A stretch of 64,000 nt of DNA from an uncultured Candidatus Poseidoniales archaeon (GTDB lineage Archaea > Thermoplasmatota > Poseidoniia > Poseidoniales > Poseidoniaceae): assembly GCA_905182715.1 (NCBI GenBank), contig CAJJCP010000014.1, positions 1 to 64,000 on the forward strand, given 5' to 3'. Positions 1 to 9,133 of the stretch are shown piece after piece. The notes under the pieces were generated by a model, which made no database searches, was not told where the DNA came from, and worked only from the letters and a program-made list of their open reading frames with translations. Position 1 is the stretch's first letter. Each line of letters begins with the position of its first letter. The translations under genes were made by a program, and so were the position numbers.

Positions 1-74
1 AGAAAGTGCGTATCGAAAACGTATCTGCAGACGCCTTGGTTCAGCTGCTTGAGCCCCACTTGGAGGAGGAGTGA
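1..74 (+). CDS. C-terminal end of an unidentified protein (5' truncated)
   Basis: Reading from base 3, an open frame of 23 codons runs to a TGA at 72-74 and ends in acidic residues (LEPHLEEE). The TGA is followed directly by the ATG at 75 of the Toprim gene, so the two are probably co-transcribed. Too little is left to name the protein. Coding is inferred from the open frame and the tight spacing only. Confidence 0.45.
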   Translation, partial: KVRIENVSADALVQLLEPHLEEE

Positions 75-567
75 ATGCGCGACCAAAAACATCGCTCGCC
101 ACTCGGCAGTGGTAATGCCGCACAACGGTTTGCTCTCGCCGGGTTGGCATTGGGCGAGGCGCGTAAAAAAAACCGGGAACAACATTGGCCGGTCGTCCTG
201 GAAGGGAAACGTGACCGGGCCGCTTTGGAAGCCCTCGGGTTTGTTGGCCCGCTCGAAGTCCTCAACAGGGGCTGGGACTGTAGACCGTTTCATCACCTAC
301 TTGTACGAAAATTACGGCACCCGTAACCCCGATGGTGGGCCGAGTGTCTGCCTCCTGATGGATTGGGACCGAACCGGCACGCAGGTTGCAAAAAACGCTT
401 ACTGAACGCCTTGAAAGCCTCGATGTGAAGGTCTGCCATATCTTATACGTAACCAGTTGGTGAAAGCACTGAAGCCTGAAACCCGCGTCGTCGAATCCTT
501 GAAGAGTTTCGATGTAGGATTGTCACCCTTCATAGAACAAGAGGACCCAGTCGAATTTAACTCGTGA
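75..567 (+). pseudogene. Small Toprim-domain protein, broken by about three frameshifts
   Basis: The coding sense is spread over three frames. Residues from ATG 75 to about 280 carry the Toprim glutamate motif (VVLEGKRDRAALEALGF). The frame then shifts and carries the acidic motif (VCLLMDWDRTG, about 340-380), shifts again near 385 (LQKTLTERLESLDVKV), and again near 430-445 to end FIEQEDPVEFNS at the TGA 565-567. Joined, it gives a protein of about 160 residues like the small archaeal stand-alone Toprim proteins (UPF0292 type), which resemble the catalytic core of primase and topoisomerase. The E and DxD metal-binding residues are both kept. Because the C-terminal pieces still read as sensible protein, sequencing errors are likelier than decay. 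The stop lies two bases before the convergent Lrp gene. Confidence 0.6.
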
Positions 568-568
568 G

Positions 569-1057
569 TTAGGATTCTGAAGGTGGTTTGGGCATGCCGT
601 CTTCCTTGACTGTATTGAGTACAACGTGAGTGAATGAGCGTGAAACACCGTCAAGTGTGAAAACTGTCTTTGCGAGATTATCGAGGTCTTCTCGGTCCTT
701 GACGCGTGCGAGAACCATCGAATCCCATTCACCAGTCACGTCATATACTGCAAAAACACGAGGGTCAGCAGCAATTTTAGTCTGGACATCGATCATCCTT
801 CCTTTGACAATACGTAGCCCTGCCATGATGGTCATCGTCCAACCCATCGATGTTGGATCTAAGATGACGCTGTACCCTTTGATGATGCCTGCTTCTTCCA
901 TTCGCCGGATTCGATTGAGGACCGTCCCTTGAGCAATTCCAACCTTACGGGCTAACGCCCGTTGACTTGTTCGGGCATCTTCAAGCATAGCGGCCAAGAG
1001 CGCACGGTCGGTTTCATCAAGATCCATTGGGTTCACCACTCGATGCTTCAGGTTCAT
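569..1057 (-). CDS. Lrp/AsnC family transcriptional regulator
   Basis: A 162-residue protein with the Lrp/AsnC plan: an N-terminal helix-turn-helix (about residues 12-60, beginning MDLDETDRALLAAMLEDAR) and a C-terminal RAM ligand-binding domain (about 75-150). Such regulators bind DNA as dimers or octamers and often sense amino acids. The ATG at 1057 overlaps the TGA of the upstream gene as ATGA, which argues for translational coupling. The internal Met at 1027 matches the usual family start better, so the first ten residues are uncertain. It is the last gene of a minus-strand operon after the RNA methyltransferase and a membrane protein. The C-terminal tail after about residue 150 is low-complexity. 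The effector cannot be told from sequence. Confidence 0.88.
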   Translation of the reverse strand: MNLKHRVVNPMDLDETDRALLAAMLEDARTSQRALARKVGIAQGTVLNRIRRMEEAGIIKGYSVILDPTSMGWTMTIMAGLRIVKGRMIDVQTKIAADPRVFAVYDVTGEWDSMVLARVKDREDLDNLAKTVFTLDGVSRSFTHVVLNTVKEDGMPKPPSES

Positions 1058-2256
1058 TGGATTTCAACACTTTGCCCATTCTTTGCTGAAAGTTGAGGTG
1101 GAGTGGAAAGGCGGAGGTATTGAGTCCAAGTTCCAAGCTCTTCAACTTCGAGACCCAAGGAAATTTGGCAGTCGGTATCAAGTCGCTCTTTGAATCGAAG
1201 CGTGAATTCGAGTTCCGAATGTGGAGCGATACGTTTGGTCTTAAATCCGCCTTTGATTTGCCAAGGAGGTTCTGAATCGCAAGACTTCAGGGTAACTTTT
1301 TGATTACCTGCTCGGAACTTGAAATGGGCTGCAAGGTGACCTTTCTCGGCCCATTCAGCATTCAATTTAGGCATGCCTTTTTCTCTTTTCATCGCACTAC
1401 CCACCGCACCAGATGCGAGAACAACAGCGAAAATGAGTAAGAACACTGGGAGCGCTAAATTCCCCACAGTACTGTTTTCCCATCGAGTTGGAAGAGAAGT
1501 GTGGTACAGGGCGAGTAATCGATTGGTGTCGTCACCTTCTGATTCACCAAAAAAAGCCAGAGTGATGTGCCAGCCGTATGGATTGGATTCCAAATCAATA
1601 CCTGCTGCAAGCAGATGTTCAGGCGGAATCTCCCATGTCGTTTCAGTCGTGTTTCCTTGTGTGTTCGAAAAACCAATTTCAGGTTTCATGTCACGAACTA
1701 AATGAGTCACTTTTCGACCGTGGTTGTCCGTAGCATCATCTTCAGTGATAAAGAAATACAGTACGGTATTTTCGCTCAAATTCACCAACGGAGTCATTTC
1801 AACTGGGAAAGTTAAAAACCATTCATTGTATTCATTGCTCACAATTTCGATTGACCCCTCAAGATTCAATATTTGCTGTTCACGGGTATGTTGCTGCCCG
1901 AGAAGAAGCCCCTCATCAAGCGTAAGATTGTCACCTTGTGCCTCGTTAAACAGGGATACTGTTCCATCTTCAAGCCCTAATTCACCAAGGCGGGATTGTG
2001 CGTCATCATCAGGCCAATCGGAATTGGTTTCTTCACTCCATTTCCACCAAGAAAGATGAACCATGTCCGGATTATTTTCGAACTCATAAGGCCCGTCTCG
2101 GGAAAGGAAGTGTTCATGAATTACAGTTTCGGAACTGCTTTGCTCGGGAAGTGATTTGGAAGCAACAAGGTTCAGTTTTCCACTCTCTTCCGGGGATGCG
2201 AAAGGCACTACAAGGACACTCAAGAAGATAAAAAGAAGGAACACTTGAGTTCGCAT
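1054..2256 (-). CDS. Exported membrane-anchored protein of unknown function
   Basis: This 400-residue protein was not recognised. It starts with a clear signal peptide (MRTQVFLLFIFLSVLVVPFA), has an acidic extracellular domain to about residue 260 and one transmembrane helix at about 267-289 (ALPVFLLIFAVVLASGAVG). A basic linker and a C-terminal domain of about 110 residues, probably cytoplasmic and rich in beta strands, follow. The start is well placed: it lies six bases downstream of the RNA methyltransferase stop and the signal peptide begins at residue 2. It sits between that gene and an Lrp regulator in one operon. Signal peptide and helix are seen directly; topology is inferred. Confidence 0.8.
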   Translation of the reverse strand: MRTQVFLLFIFLSVLVVPFASPEESGKLNLVASKSLPEQSSSETVIHEHFLSRDGPYEFENNPDMVHLSWWKWSEETNSDWPDDDAQSRLGELGLEDGTVSLFNEAQGDNLTLDEGLLLGQQHTREQQILNLEGSIEIVSNEYNEWFLTFPVEMTPLVNLSENTVLYFFITEDDATDNHGRKVTHLVRDMKPEIGFSNTQGNTTETTWEIPPEHLLAAGIDLESNPYGWHITLAFFGESEGDDTNRLLALYHTSLPTRWENSTVGNLALPVFLLIFAVVLASGAVGSAMKREKGMPKLNAEWAEKGHLAAHFKFRAGNQKVTLKSCDSEPPWQIKGGFKTKRIAPHSELEFTLRFKERLDTDCQISLGLEVEELGTWTQYLRLSTPPQLSAKNGQSVEIQ

Positions 2257-2262
2257 AATGGT

Positions 2263-4053
2263 TCACTCTTCCTCGTCATCGGCTTGGAAAGGTAGACCCA
2301 GTTTGAGCCGTAGAATATCTCTGCCTTTTTCATCCAGCATCAAAGTCAAACGCGCTCCAGCCCATGCTGAAACGAGAGCCTCGCCGCTTGGCAACTCACT
2401 GGAAAGCAGGAGTGGGCCATCAACTTCAATGGGTTCAAATTCACTGTTATAGTCCTCAATCATTGGAGCCCAACCTTTCAGTAATCGAGTTAATGTATCA
2501 GTAGAAATACTGTGTTTTGACTCAGTAATAAGTGATTGAAGTGCTGGAACGGCTTCTTGGCGAGAGCGCCAAGCATCTCGCTTCTTGGTGAAGGCGGGTA
2601 AACCGACATGGATGAGTTTGAGTGGGTGGAAGGTTCCTTCAGGCCATAAATTGCCGCGTTTATTTGGGCACTTTTGATTAAAAATACGTTCTTCAACCAT
2701 TTTTGGAGCGATATTCAAACGCTTACCTCTTGACCACCAAGACAAACCTTCTCCGTCCAAACCATACCTTGCTTTTGCTTCGTCAATCGTTTCGGGACTC
2801 GCTGCATAAATCGTGTGACGGGTCGTTTGGGGCTGGTCAAGAACCAAAGGCACCCACTCAGAATGGAGAGAGGATTTTCGATTTCGGATGAATGATCTCG
2901 CAATTCCTTCTGGAGTTGCCTCTGGCCGATGGCGAAACAAGGCAACAAAAAAGCCCCCTGTGTCATTATCATGGTGAACAAGACGCCGACATTTCGCAAG
3001 TTCTGATTGAATACGAACTTCTGTATCTTCTTCGATTTCTTCATCCAGTAATTCATTCCAATGAAGACGTGCAGCAGGGCTCATGTGGGTGGATTGGAGA
3101 AAGGTGGTTTGAGCAACCTCGTCGCCTCTTGGGAGTGGCTCTCCCTGTTCATCGAGTGAATCCCAATCGGTAAGTCCCGGCCGGAGTTTCAAACCCGATA
3201 GTTTTGATTCATCAATATCGACGAGTTCTAAATAAGGTAATTTCCTTAGTAATTGTGCAACGACTGCCTCGTTTTCGCACGGATCGATACTGCAGGTTGA
3301 ATAGACTAATTTTCCGCCAGGCCGTAAAAGACTGGCTCCCCTAACGGTGATTTCAACTTGTAAACGGAATAAGGTACGGCTTTCTTTCGGTGACCACTTC
3401 CACCATACGTTTCGGTTTTTTCGAGTTGTTGCAGAACCTGTGCAAGGAACGTCGGCAACAATTCCATCGTAGCCGGGTGGGGGAATACGGCCAATATGTC
3501 GGCCATCTTGTTGATTGATGAGCATATTTGTCGTCGAAAGCCGGCCTCTGTTCGAGACCAGCATATTGACTCGGCCCGATATTGGCTCGTTGGCAACGAC
3601 AACACCGCTTGGTGCGATTGCTTCAGCGACCTGAGTTGCTTTGGAGCCTGGAGCCGCACATAAGTCCAATATTAATTCGCCCGGCTGCGGGTCAAGGACA
3701 ACAACTGGAAGCATACTTGCTGCTTCTTGACGCGTGATTCGGCCCGAATCATGAAGGAGACTTAGAATATACTTACTCCGTTCATCAGGAGCTTGCCCCC
3801 GTGCAAAAGGCATTTGCCAAGCAAAACCATCTTCGGCCCAAGGAAGAGGTTGCCCTCCAAGTTCACGGAGTTGTGCTTCAGTCCAATCTTTATCATGGCG
3901 AGAGCGAGTAACACGGAGCGTTTCAGGAAGCGAGGTCGTCGCTGATTGAATCCAAGAATCTAAGTCGTAACCCAAGTTCTTGGCAAGATTTGCCAGAGGC
4001 GTATCGCGCGCTACAACCAGCAAATCCTGCTCTTGCCATTGGTCGCGGGCCAT
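2263..4053 (-). CDS. NOL1/NOP2/Sun-family RNA cytosine-5 methyltransferase, NSUN2/Trm4-like
   Basis: A 596-residue SAM-dependent RNA m5C methyltransferase. The SAM site is at about residues 128-138 (LDLCAAPGSK), motif IV at 201-206 (DVPCTG, Cys204) and motif VI at 252-256 (STCSI, with the nucleophile Cys254). The surrounding pattern, with RKN after the DVPCTG loop and WKW soon after, is closer to eukaryotic NSUN2/Trm4 than to bacterial RsmB. The likely target is tRNA, but rRNA cannot be excluded. The C-terminal 270 residues are an extension, possibly RNA-binding. The ATG at 4053 is near the divergent membrane-protein gene. It heads an operon with the exported protein (6-base gap) and the Lrp regulator. 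Confidence 0.9.
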   Translation of the reverse strand: MARDQWQEQDLLVVARDTPLANLAKNLGYDLDSWIQSATTSLPETLRVTRSRHDKDWTEAQLRELGGQPLPWAEDGFAWQMPFARGQAPDERSKYILSLLHDSGRITRQEAASMLPVVVLDPQPGELILDLCAAPGSKATQVAEAIAPSGVVVANEPISGRVNMLVSNRGRLSTTNMLINQQDGRHIGRIPPPGYDGIVADVPCTGSATTRKNRNVWWKWSPKESRTLFRLQVEITVRGASLLRPGGKLVYSTCSIDPCENEAVVAQLLRKLPYLELVDIDESKLSGLKLRPGLTDWDSLDEQGEPLPRGDEVAQTTFLQSTHMSPAARLHWNELLDEEIEEDTEVRIQSELAKCRRLVHHDNDTGGFFVALFRHRPEATPEGIARSFIRNRKSSLHSEWVPLVLDQPQTTRHTIYAASPETIDEAKARYGLDGEGLSWWSRGKRLNIAPKMVEERIFNQKCPNKRGNLWPEGTFHPLKLIHVGLPAFTKKRDAWRSRQEAVPALQSLITESKHSISTDTLTRLLKGWAPMIEDYNSEFEPIEVDGPLLLSSELPSGEALVSAWAGARLTLMLDEKGRDILRLKLGLPFQADDEEE

Positions 4054-4124
4054 GTGTGTGGGTCTTGCCTCCTCTCTATCTTGCTTCCGCCATCCTCAAG
4101 GGCTTTGCACCCCACGGCTCAAAC

Positions 4125-5504
4125 ATGTTGGGAGACACAATGCCGTGGTTTTTGCCGCTGTTCGTGTTCGGGCTCTTCGCATGGGTTTTCTATGAAGCAA
4201 TAGAAAAATATGCAAAAAAGAAGAATACCTCTTTTTGGTTAAACGTGGTTTTGGCCGTTCGTTGGTTGCCCCCAGTTCAATTAGCACTGATGTTAATCGT
4301 TCGACTCATTGCTCTAATTCAGCGTGATGGCACTCATATTGAGGTTGCGCGATACATGGGCTCGGGTGGTTTCTCATACAGTGATCTGAAATTGATACTG
4401 ACCGGGGATGGCGGTTTTGAGTCGATTGTTCTCGTGATTGTTTTGTTTACCTTATTTTCTGAACGCTTACCAAGTATTGCAAATGCTCGAAGAGATTTAC
4501 GGCAAGGTTTTCGAAATCGTATGATGATGTTTTCCGGACTGGTTCTCTTGCTTTTCTCGACCACGCTTTTTCCAGAAACAGCATACTATTCCCCAAGTAC
4601 ACTGCCTCCCAACCCAATCGGAACAATTCCTTCCTGGCATACACTTGTACCGCTGCTTCTCTTTATGGGATTAGCGATGTTTGGTGGAGAGCTTTTTGCG
4701 GTTTCAACGTTGTTTTTTGCCGGAGAGAATTTTCAAACACTTGCCCGTAGAGCACGAAATAAAGTCCTACTCTTGGCCTTGACAACAATCATTTGGCTTT
4801 CATTATCGGTTCATATCGATGAGGGGTGGTTACAAAAAATTCCGGAAATCGGGCTTCTTTTACCGCTTATTCTTATGCTTCACTTGGGCGTTTGCTTGGC
4901 CACTGTGATCCAACCAGCAGTCCAGATAGAGTCCGAACTCAATCACGGAGATGGGCGGAGTTGGGCAATGATGGTTTTGGCTGCAACAATGGCGCTTCTT
5001 GTCCTTATTTTGACACCACTTCATCTTGATCAAATTGGTGTATTTGGCACTGGCCTTGGGCCGTATGTGTATGGTTTTTGGGTAGCAGCAGTCGCTGTTT
5101 CGGTCATGATGTTAGTACAATTTTTGCCTGCACTTGGATTTGATGCTGCCCCTCGTCCTGAGATTTGGTGGATGAAGATGACGCTTATGTTCTCTCCAAT
5201 CGTTCTTTGCCTCTTTACGCCATTCGCTCTCTTCTTGATTCCGGCAATTTGGCTTGCCTTACCGTGGTCTTCTCTAGCCCCATGGTTCATCGAACGGGAT
5301 GTCGCTTCACCTTCTCCTTCTTTCGTATTATACCCGGTTCTTTTCACCACAGTCATGTGCGCTGTACTTCCATTTTCGTGGGATGAGCCATTCCTTGCTT
5401 CGATTTGGTTTGGATGGATACCTGGTGCAATGGCAACGATTGGACTCACGCTCCATGTCAAACAGAGTGGCAAGATTTTCGAACACAATTCGGAAGACGA
5501 ATAA
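4125..5504 (+). CDS. Polytopic membrane protein of unknown function
   Basis: About 460 residues with roughly 12-14 hydrophobic helices spread along the whole length and only short loops. No transporter signature was recognised. The frame is open further upstream (to 3990), but that part overlaps the start of the divergent methyltransferase and is not hydrophobic. The ATG at 4125 (MLGDTMPWFLPLF) or the one at 4140, just before the first helix, is therefore the better start. The protein ends in a short charged cytoplasmic tail. It stands alone between a divergent and a convergent gene, so context says nothing about substrate. Confidence 0.78.
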   Translation: MLGDTMPWFLPLFVFGLFAWVFYEAIEKYAKKKNTSFWLNVVLAVRWLPPVQLALMLIVRLIALIQRDGTHIEVARYMGSGGFSYSDLKLILTGDGGFESIVLVIVLFTLFSERLPSIANARRDLRQGFRNRMMMFSGLVLLLFSTTLFPETAYYSPSTLPPNPIGTIPSWHTLVPLLLFMGLAMFGGELFAVSTLFFAGENFQTLARRARNKVLLLALTTIIWLSLSVHIDEGWLQKIPEIGLLLPLILMLHLGVCLATVIQPAVQIESELNHGDGRSWAMMVLAATMALLVLILTPLHLDQIGVFGTGLGPYVYGFWVAAVAVSVMMLVQFLPALGFDAAPRPEIWWMKMTLMFSPIVLCLFTPFALFLIPAIWLALPWSSLAPWFIERDVASPSPSFVLYPVLFTTVMCAVLPFSWDEPFLASIWFGWIPGAMATIGLTLHVKQSGKIFEHNSEDE

Positions 5505-5523
5505 AGGCGCTTTACGCTCAATT

Positions 5524-5862
5524 TTATTCTTCACTCAATTCGGATTCAAGTACAGCTGCTTCTAATTCTGCCCATGCAGAACTTACGCTTCCGTCTTTTA
5601 CCGTGGTTTCGATTTCACTTCGTACTCGTTCAGCCAGAAGATCATCGTCTTCATCGGGGAAGAGATTGGACATCAAACCACTTTCTGAGCGAAGGGTTCT
5701 CGGGAGCATGACTAACAAAAGGCCGAGAAGAGGGAAAAGCCATCCCAAACTCATCGTTTCAATATTCATTCGGCCTTGAACAAGTCCAAAGCCAGTGATA
5801 AGAAAACAACCAATTCCAGTACCGAGCAAAAGAGACGATGCTGCATCGGATGGGGTGCTCAT
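5524..5862 (-). CDS. Small membrane protein, two helices, unknown function
   Basis: A 112-residue protein with two hydrophobic helices (about residues 10-28 and 37-55) joined by a short loop, then a hydrophilic acidic tail of about 55 residues predicted to be helical (AERVRSEIETTVKDG). The hairpin plus cytoplasmic tail is common among archaeal proteins of unknown role. It is followed by the convergent polytopic membrane protein (19-base gap) and preceded on the same strand by the THEP1-like NTPase, 48 bases upstream, with which it may be co-transcribed. No family was recognised. Confidence 0.65.
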   Translation of the reverse strand: MSTPSDAASSLLLGTGIGCFLITGFGLVQGRMNIETMSLGWLFPLLGLLLVMLPRTLRSESGLMSNLFPDEDDDLLAERVRSEIETTVKDGSVSSAWAELEAAVLESELSEE

Positions 5863-5910
5863 AGACCTGCCTGGAAGAACAAGGCAATGAACCCAACGGC
5901 AAGCAGGGGC

Positions 5911-6492
5911 TCAGTAGGTTTCCCGCATCAACTTGTGAATTTTGTACGGGAGCAATGCCCGATTCACCGGTGTAACTTCAAGAATGCGACCGTCGTCACG
6001 ACGGCGAATATCTTGCAATAAAGGATGGCGACTTTTCTTGTGAAGTGTCAACAATGTTGGCTTGTCAACTTCAAGAGCACTCCGAACAGTGTTTACGAAT
6101 GCTTCACTTTCTACAGCAAATTTCCCAATCTCATCGATAACCAAAACTTCACATTCATCGCGAGCGAATTCAATTGCAGGGATTGCGATTCGTTCCAAGG
6201 CTTCCGTATCAATTCCATATCCAAGAACGCGAAGACGCGAATCAATATTTTTGTGAGCCATGATTGCATTTTCACCCGTGACGATGTTGAATACACTGTA
6301 GCCTAATCGTTCACTGCCGTCTAGAATAGGCTCAGTTCGCATTCCACCTATGATTGGTGCTTCGGTTAAACTTCCTCGCATCTTGATTTCACGAGTTCGC
6401 TCTTCTTGAAGCATGGCGAGAACTTTTTCCATAACGGCAGATTTGCCGCTACGAGGTAAACCGGTTATGCCAATCTTTGGATGAATTCCCAT
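5911..6492 (-). CDS. THEP1-type nucleoside-triphosphatase
   Basis: A P-loop NTPase of 193-197 residues. Walker A is GLPRSGKS close to the N terminus and Walker B is VLVIDEIGKF near the middle. That arrangement, with the sequence IGITGLPRSGKS at the start, is typical of the archaeal and eukaryotic THEP1/NTPCR family, which hydrolyses NTPs slowly and is suspected to act on nucleic acids. The family name is secure; its physiological role is not. The frame opens at 6504, but MGIHPKIGITG at 6492 fits the family start. A TATA-like element lies about 50 bases upstream. It may be co-transcribed with the small membrane protein downstream. Confidence 0.85.
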   Translation of the reverse strand: MGIHPKIGITGLPRSGKSAVMEKVLAMLQEERTREIKMRGSLTEAPIIGGMRTEPILDGSERLGYSVFNIVTGENAIMAHKNIDSRLRVLGYGIDTEALERIAIPAIEFARDECEVLVIDEIGKFAVESEAFVNTVRSALEVDKPTLLTLHKKSRHPLLQDIRRRDDGRILEVTPVNRALLPYKIHKLMRETY

Positions 6493-6537
6493 ATAACTCA
6501 CCACGATTAATCGCTAACGGTCAATGCAGTGGCTTAT

Positions 6538-6564
6538 CAGTAATAAATGATGTTGCACATCATT
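6538..6564 (-). promoter_or_regulatory. TATA-like element and hairpin upstream of the THEP1 gene
   Basis: On the minus strand TTTATTA (about 6541-6547) lies about 40-50 bases before the THEP1 start codons, a plausible TATA box with a short leader. Just upstream, AATGATG (6546-6552) and CATCATT (6558-6564) form a perfect 7-bp inverted repeat around a 5-base spacer, a possible operator. Position and symmetry are seen; function is inferred. Confidence 0.4.
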
Positions 6565-6615
6565 GCAGTCCTGAGGGATTGCATTAACGAAAGAAGTAGC
6601 CCGTAGTTTGCTTGA

Positions 6616-8619
6616 TTACTGAACTGAAAGCACTAATTCCGGTATTTCCGATGTAATTTCAACGGGGAGCATTTCTAATTCGTAATTATTGACGTTGTTA
6701 TTAGCAGACCAAGCTCGAGCCCATTCGTCGAGATCTTTAGCATTCAATAAGCCACACATCCAGTGAAGGGCTTTCTCCAGTGTACCATGGTCCCGAATAA
6801 GGCGTTCTTGAATCTCAATATGGAGTTCAATGTGATTCACGCTGTTACCGAGTACGCATCCCGCTGGAATAACTGCCCAGCGAAGACGGCGTTCTTGATG
6901 AGCATTGACAATCGCTTGACAGGCGAGGCGAGGGCCATATTTCGGTTCAGCACCGCCGCACCACATGGCAAGTTGACGTTCATTGGCTCTTGATGGAATG
7001 TCTGTTCGGAAAGCAGGATGGCGGACAAACACTTGACCATCTTCATCTTCCGAAAAGTGAACTCCGCGGATAAATGGTCGCGAGCCACGTCCTTTGACCC
7101 ATGTTTCAATTGACTTTGAATGTGCAGTCTGATCGATCTCACCGACACGTACACGGATGGTATGTCCGTTGGTTGCAATAGCATGTTGCTGTTCTCCCAT
7201 ACGAGGGAGGCTCGCGAGATGGTCGAGAATTTGGAGGGTTTGTTTTCGTTCGACACGGTCACGTGGCAAACGAGGGATGGCCCAGGTATCTTTAGCCCAA
7301 GCAACCCAACGCTCTTTTTCCATCTCGAAAGAAGGCACTCGATTTGAAAGACCACTTTGGTCACGACGTAAATCAGCACGGCTAATTGGGCCATGGATCA
7401 CAAGTTTCTCTGTTTCTTGTTTCGCAGTGATACCTAGAACTGCAACACCTTGGGTCATTCCAGGGAACAAATGGTTTGCTTCTTCAATAGCCCAAATTTC
7501 ACTCCAGCCATGTTCTTCGACAAGCAGTTGGCGAAGTGGATGAGATGATTGTTCTCGGAGAATACTGTCAGGAGCGATGAGGCGCAGACGTCCGCCTTGT
7601 TCTAAAATTTGCAAGCCTCGTTCGATAAATAATCGATAGAGGTTGACGTTGCCTCGCATTGTCGAGAAACGTGGAACGCCGTCGTCGGAGAGGGCGCGCA
7701 ATTGTTCACCAAGTTCTCGGCGAAGTTTACTCCCCTCTTCCATTCCGCGGAATCTGTCTTTAATTCTCAGCCAAGGTGGATTGGTTACGATGAGGCGTGG
7801 GGCGTCAGACCAAGGCCAACCGCCTTGCAAAGTATCACCTTGTCGAACCGCTTGTTCAAGCAGTTGTTCAGCTTCTTTCCGAGGAAGGCATCCGGGTTTG
7901 TTTGATTTCAAACTTACCAAATCAAAACGGATACATTCGAGCAACAAGCGTTGTCGAGTTGAAGTTACGACTAATTCGTCATTGTCGAGTAATTGGAACG
8001 AGGAAAGAAGTGCCTTGGTATCTGCTACCTTTCGCTCAATGGTGCTGTCACTGTGGCTTTCTGCATGACGTCGGATTAACCGTGCGTGGAAAATTCCACC
8101 GCCGCAGGAAGTATCAGCGACTGGGAGAGGAATTCCACTGAGGGTTCGGAGACCAAGTTCAACTCGCTCAAATTCGGATTCATCGTCGACCTCAGGTTCT
8201 TGTGAGAGTTGAGGCAAGTTGAGTTTCTCGAGATGTTGACGGAAACCAGGAGGGAGATTGTTGAGATGCATCGAAGAGGTTTGAGTGGGTGTTTTGGGGC
8301 GCGTTAAGCTTTCCAATAATTCGGAAGCGATAACGGCATCTGCTAAGCGAGGAGGAGTTGGATGAGCGCCACGAGGGGAACGTCCATCTGCCTCAGCATC
8401 ATGACGGGCCAAGAGATGGTCGAGAACATGACCAGGATCGGTCAAGAGGTTCGCCGGCAGTGTTGGCCAATCTTCCGGAAGAAGAGCAGCAATAGGTTGG
8501 TGGACAAGAAGAGATTGCTCCCACGCAGCAAGCCAAATATGAATTTGTTCAGTACGATCGCCGAGGCAACGGTCCAGTCGTGCATACCATCCGCTTACTC
8601 CGCTCTGCATGGACCCCAC
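6616..8619 (-). CDS. DNA adenine N6-methyltransferase-like protein (Eco57I/TaqI type), orphan
   Basis: A 667-residue protein with the hallmarks of gamma-class N6-adenine methyltransferases. A degenerate SAM motif I lies at about residues 167-177 (VADTSCGGGIF) and the catalytic NPPW motif at 280-283, after a spacing of about 105 residues. The C-terminal 300 residues (with GNSVNHIELHIEIQERL) are consistent with a target-recognition domain of the TaqI/Eco57I kind. No nuclease motif is evident in it and no restriction gene is next to it, so it may be a solitary methyltransferase or a remnant of a type IIG enzyme. RNA or protein substrates are not excluded. The long gap between motifs I and IV is typical of restriction-linked enzymes. 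Confidence 0.75.
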   Translation of the reverse strand: MGSMQSGVSGWYARLDRCLGDRTEQIHIWLAAWEQSLLVHQPIAALLPEDWPTLPANLLTDPGHVLDHLLARHDAEADGRSPRGAHPTPPRLADAVIASELLESLTRPKTPTQTSSMHLNNLPPGFRQHLEKLNLPQLSQEPEVDDESEFERVELGLRTLSGIPLPVADTSCGGGIFHARLIRRHAESHSDSTIERKVADTKALLSSFQLLDNDELVVTSTRQRLLLECIRFDLVSLKSNKPGCLPRKEAEQLLEQAVRQGDTLQGGWPWSDAPRLIVTNPPWLRIKDRFRGMEEGSKLRRELGEQLRALSDDGVPRFSTMRGNVNLYRLFIERGLQILEQGGRLRLIAPDSILREQSSHPLRQLLVEEHGWSEIWAIEEANHLFPGMTQGVAVLGITAKQETEKLVIHGPISRADLRRDQSGLSNRVPSFEMEKERWVAWAKDTWAIPRLPRDRVERKQTLQILDHLASLPRMGEQQHAIATNGHTIRVRVGEIDQTAHSKSIETWVKGRGSRPFIRGVHFSEDEDGQVFVRHPAFRTDIPSRANERQLAMWCGGAEPKYGPRLACQAIVNAHQERRLRWAVIPAGCVLGNSVNHIELHIEIQERLIRDHGTLEKALHWMCGLLNAKDLDEWARAWSANNNVNNYELEMLPVEITSEIPELVLSVQ

Positions 8620-8698
8620 TCAAACCAGCGGGCTGGCTTTTCCGGTTTGAATGTGACCCTTGTTTCAGGGGTCTTAAAAAAGTCAAAAAACAGGATTT

Positions 8699-9133
8699 TC
8701 AAAGAAGCCCTAAGTGCTGGAAACTCTCATTATGCCACTCCCAACCTGTTTTAATCCATTCAAACAAAGCCGAGAGTTCTTTTTTGCGAACTCCGGCTGC
8801 TTTGGCGAGGGTTTTGATGATTTTCAACTCCGATTCATCATATTCGCCATCGACTGCCGCAACGAGAATTGCATCTCGTAAAGCAATCTTCAAGACAACG
8901 GGATTCAATTTCGAAATGACCAACTCAAGTGACGGTGGTTTCTCGAGTAAATTACGGACGTCAACCCTCATTTCAGGATGCATCATACATCGGCCCATCA
9001 GTGCTTCGATAATGGCAAGTTCTTCCTTGACAAGAGCACCGTCTGCTGAAGCAACAATAACCATGATTTCAGCGTAACCTTTGACATCTTCCTGAGCAAA
9101 ATCCACTGCAAGATCGAGATACACGGAGTTCAC
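8699..9133 (-). CDS. TerB-like protein, second of a tandem pair
   Basis: An all-helical protein of 144 residues resembling the TerB (tellurite-resistance B) fold. It contains the paired acidic motifs typical of the family (VASADGALVKEELAIIEAL and VAAVDGEYDESELKIIKTL). The start chosen is the GTG at 9133, whose last two bases are shared with the TGA of the upstream paralogue (GTGA, 4-base overlap). A longer reading from 9196 would overlap that gene by 67 bases. TerB domains are cytoplasmic and often metal-binding or membrane-associated. A tellurite role should not be assumed here because no ter gene partners are present. Translational coupling to its neighbour suggests the two work together. 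Confidence 0.72.
   Translation of the reverse strand: MNSVYLDLAVDFAQEDVKGYAEIMVIVASADGALVKEELAIIEALMGRCMMHPEMRVDVRNLLEKPPSLELVISKLNPVVLKIALRDAILVAAVDGEYDESELKIIKTLAKAAGVRKKELSALFEWIKTGWEWHNESFQHLGLL

Noticed and set aside
6546..6600. C/D-box-like sequence (ATGATGT then CTGA) upstream of the THEP1 gene
   Set aside because: Spacing is too short and C' and D' boxes are missing. An operator-like inverted repeat beside a TATA box explains it better.
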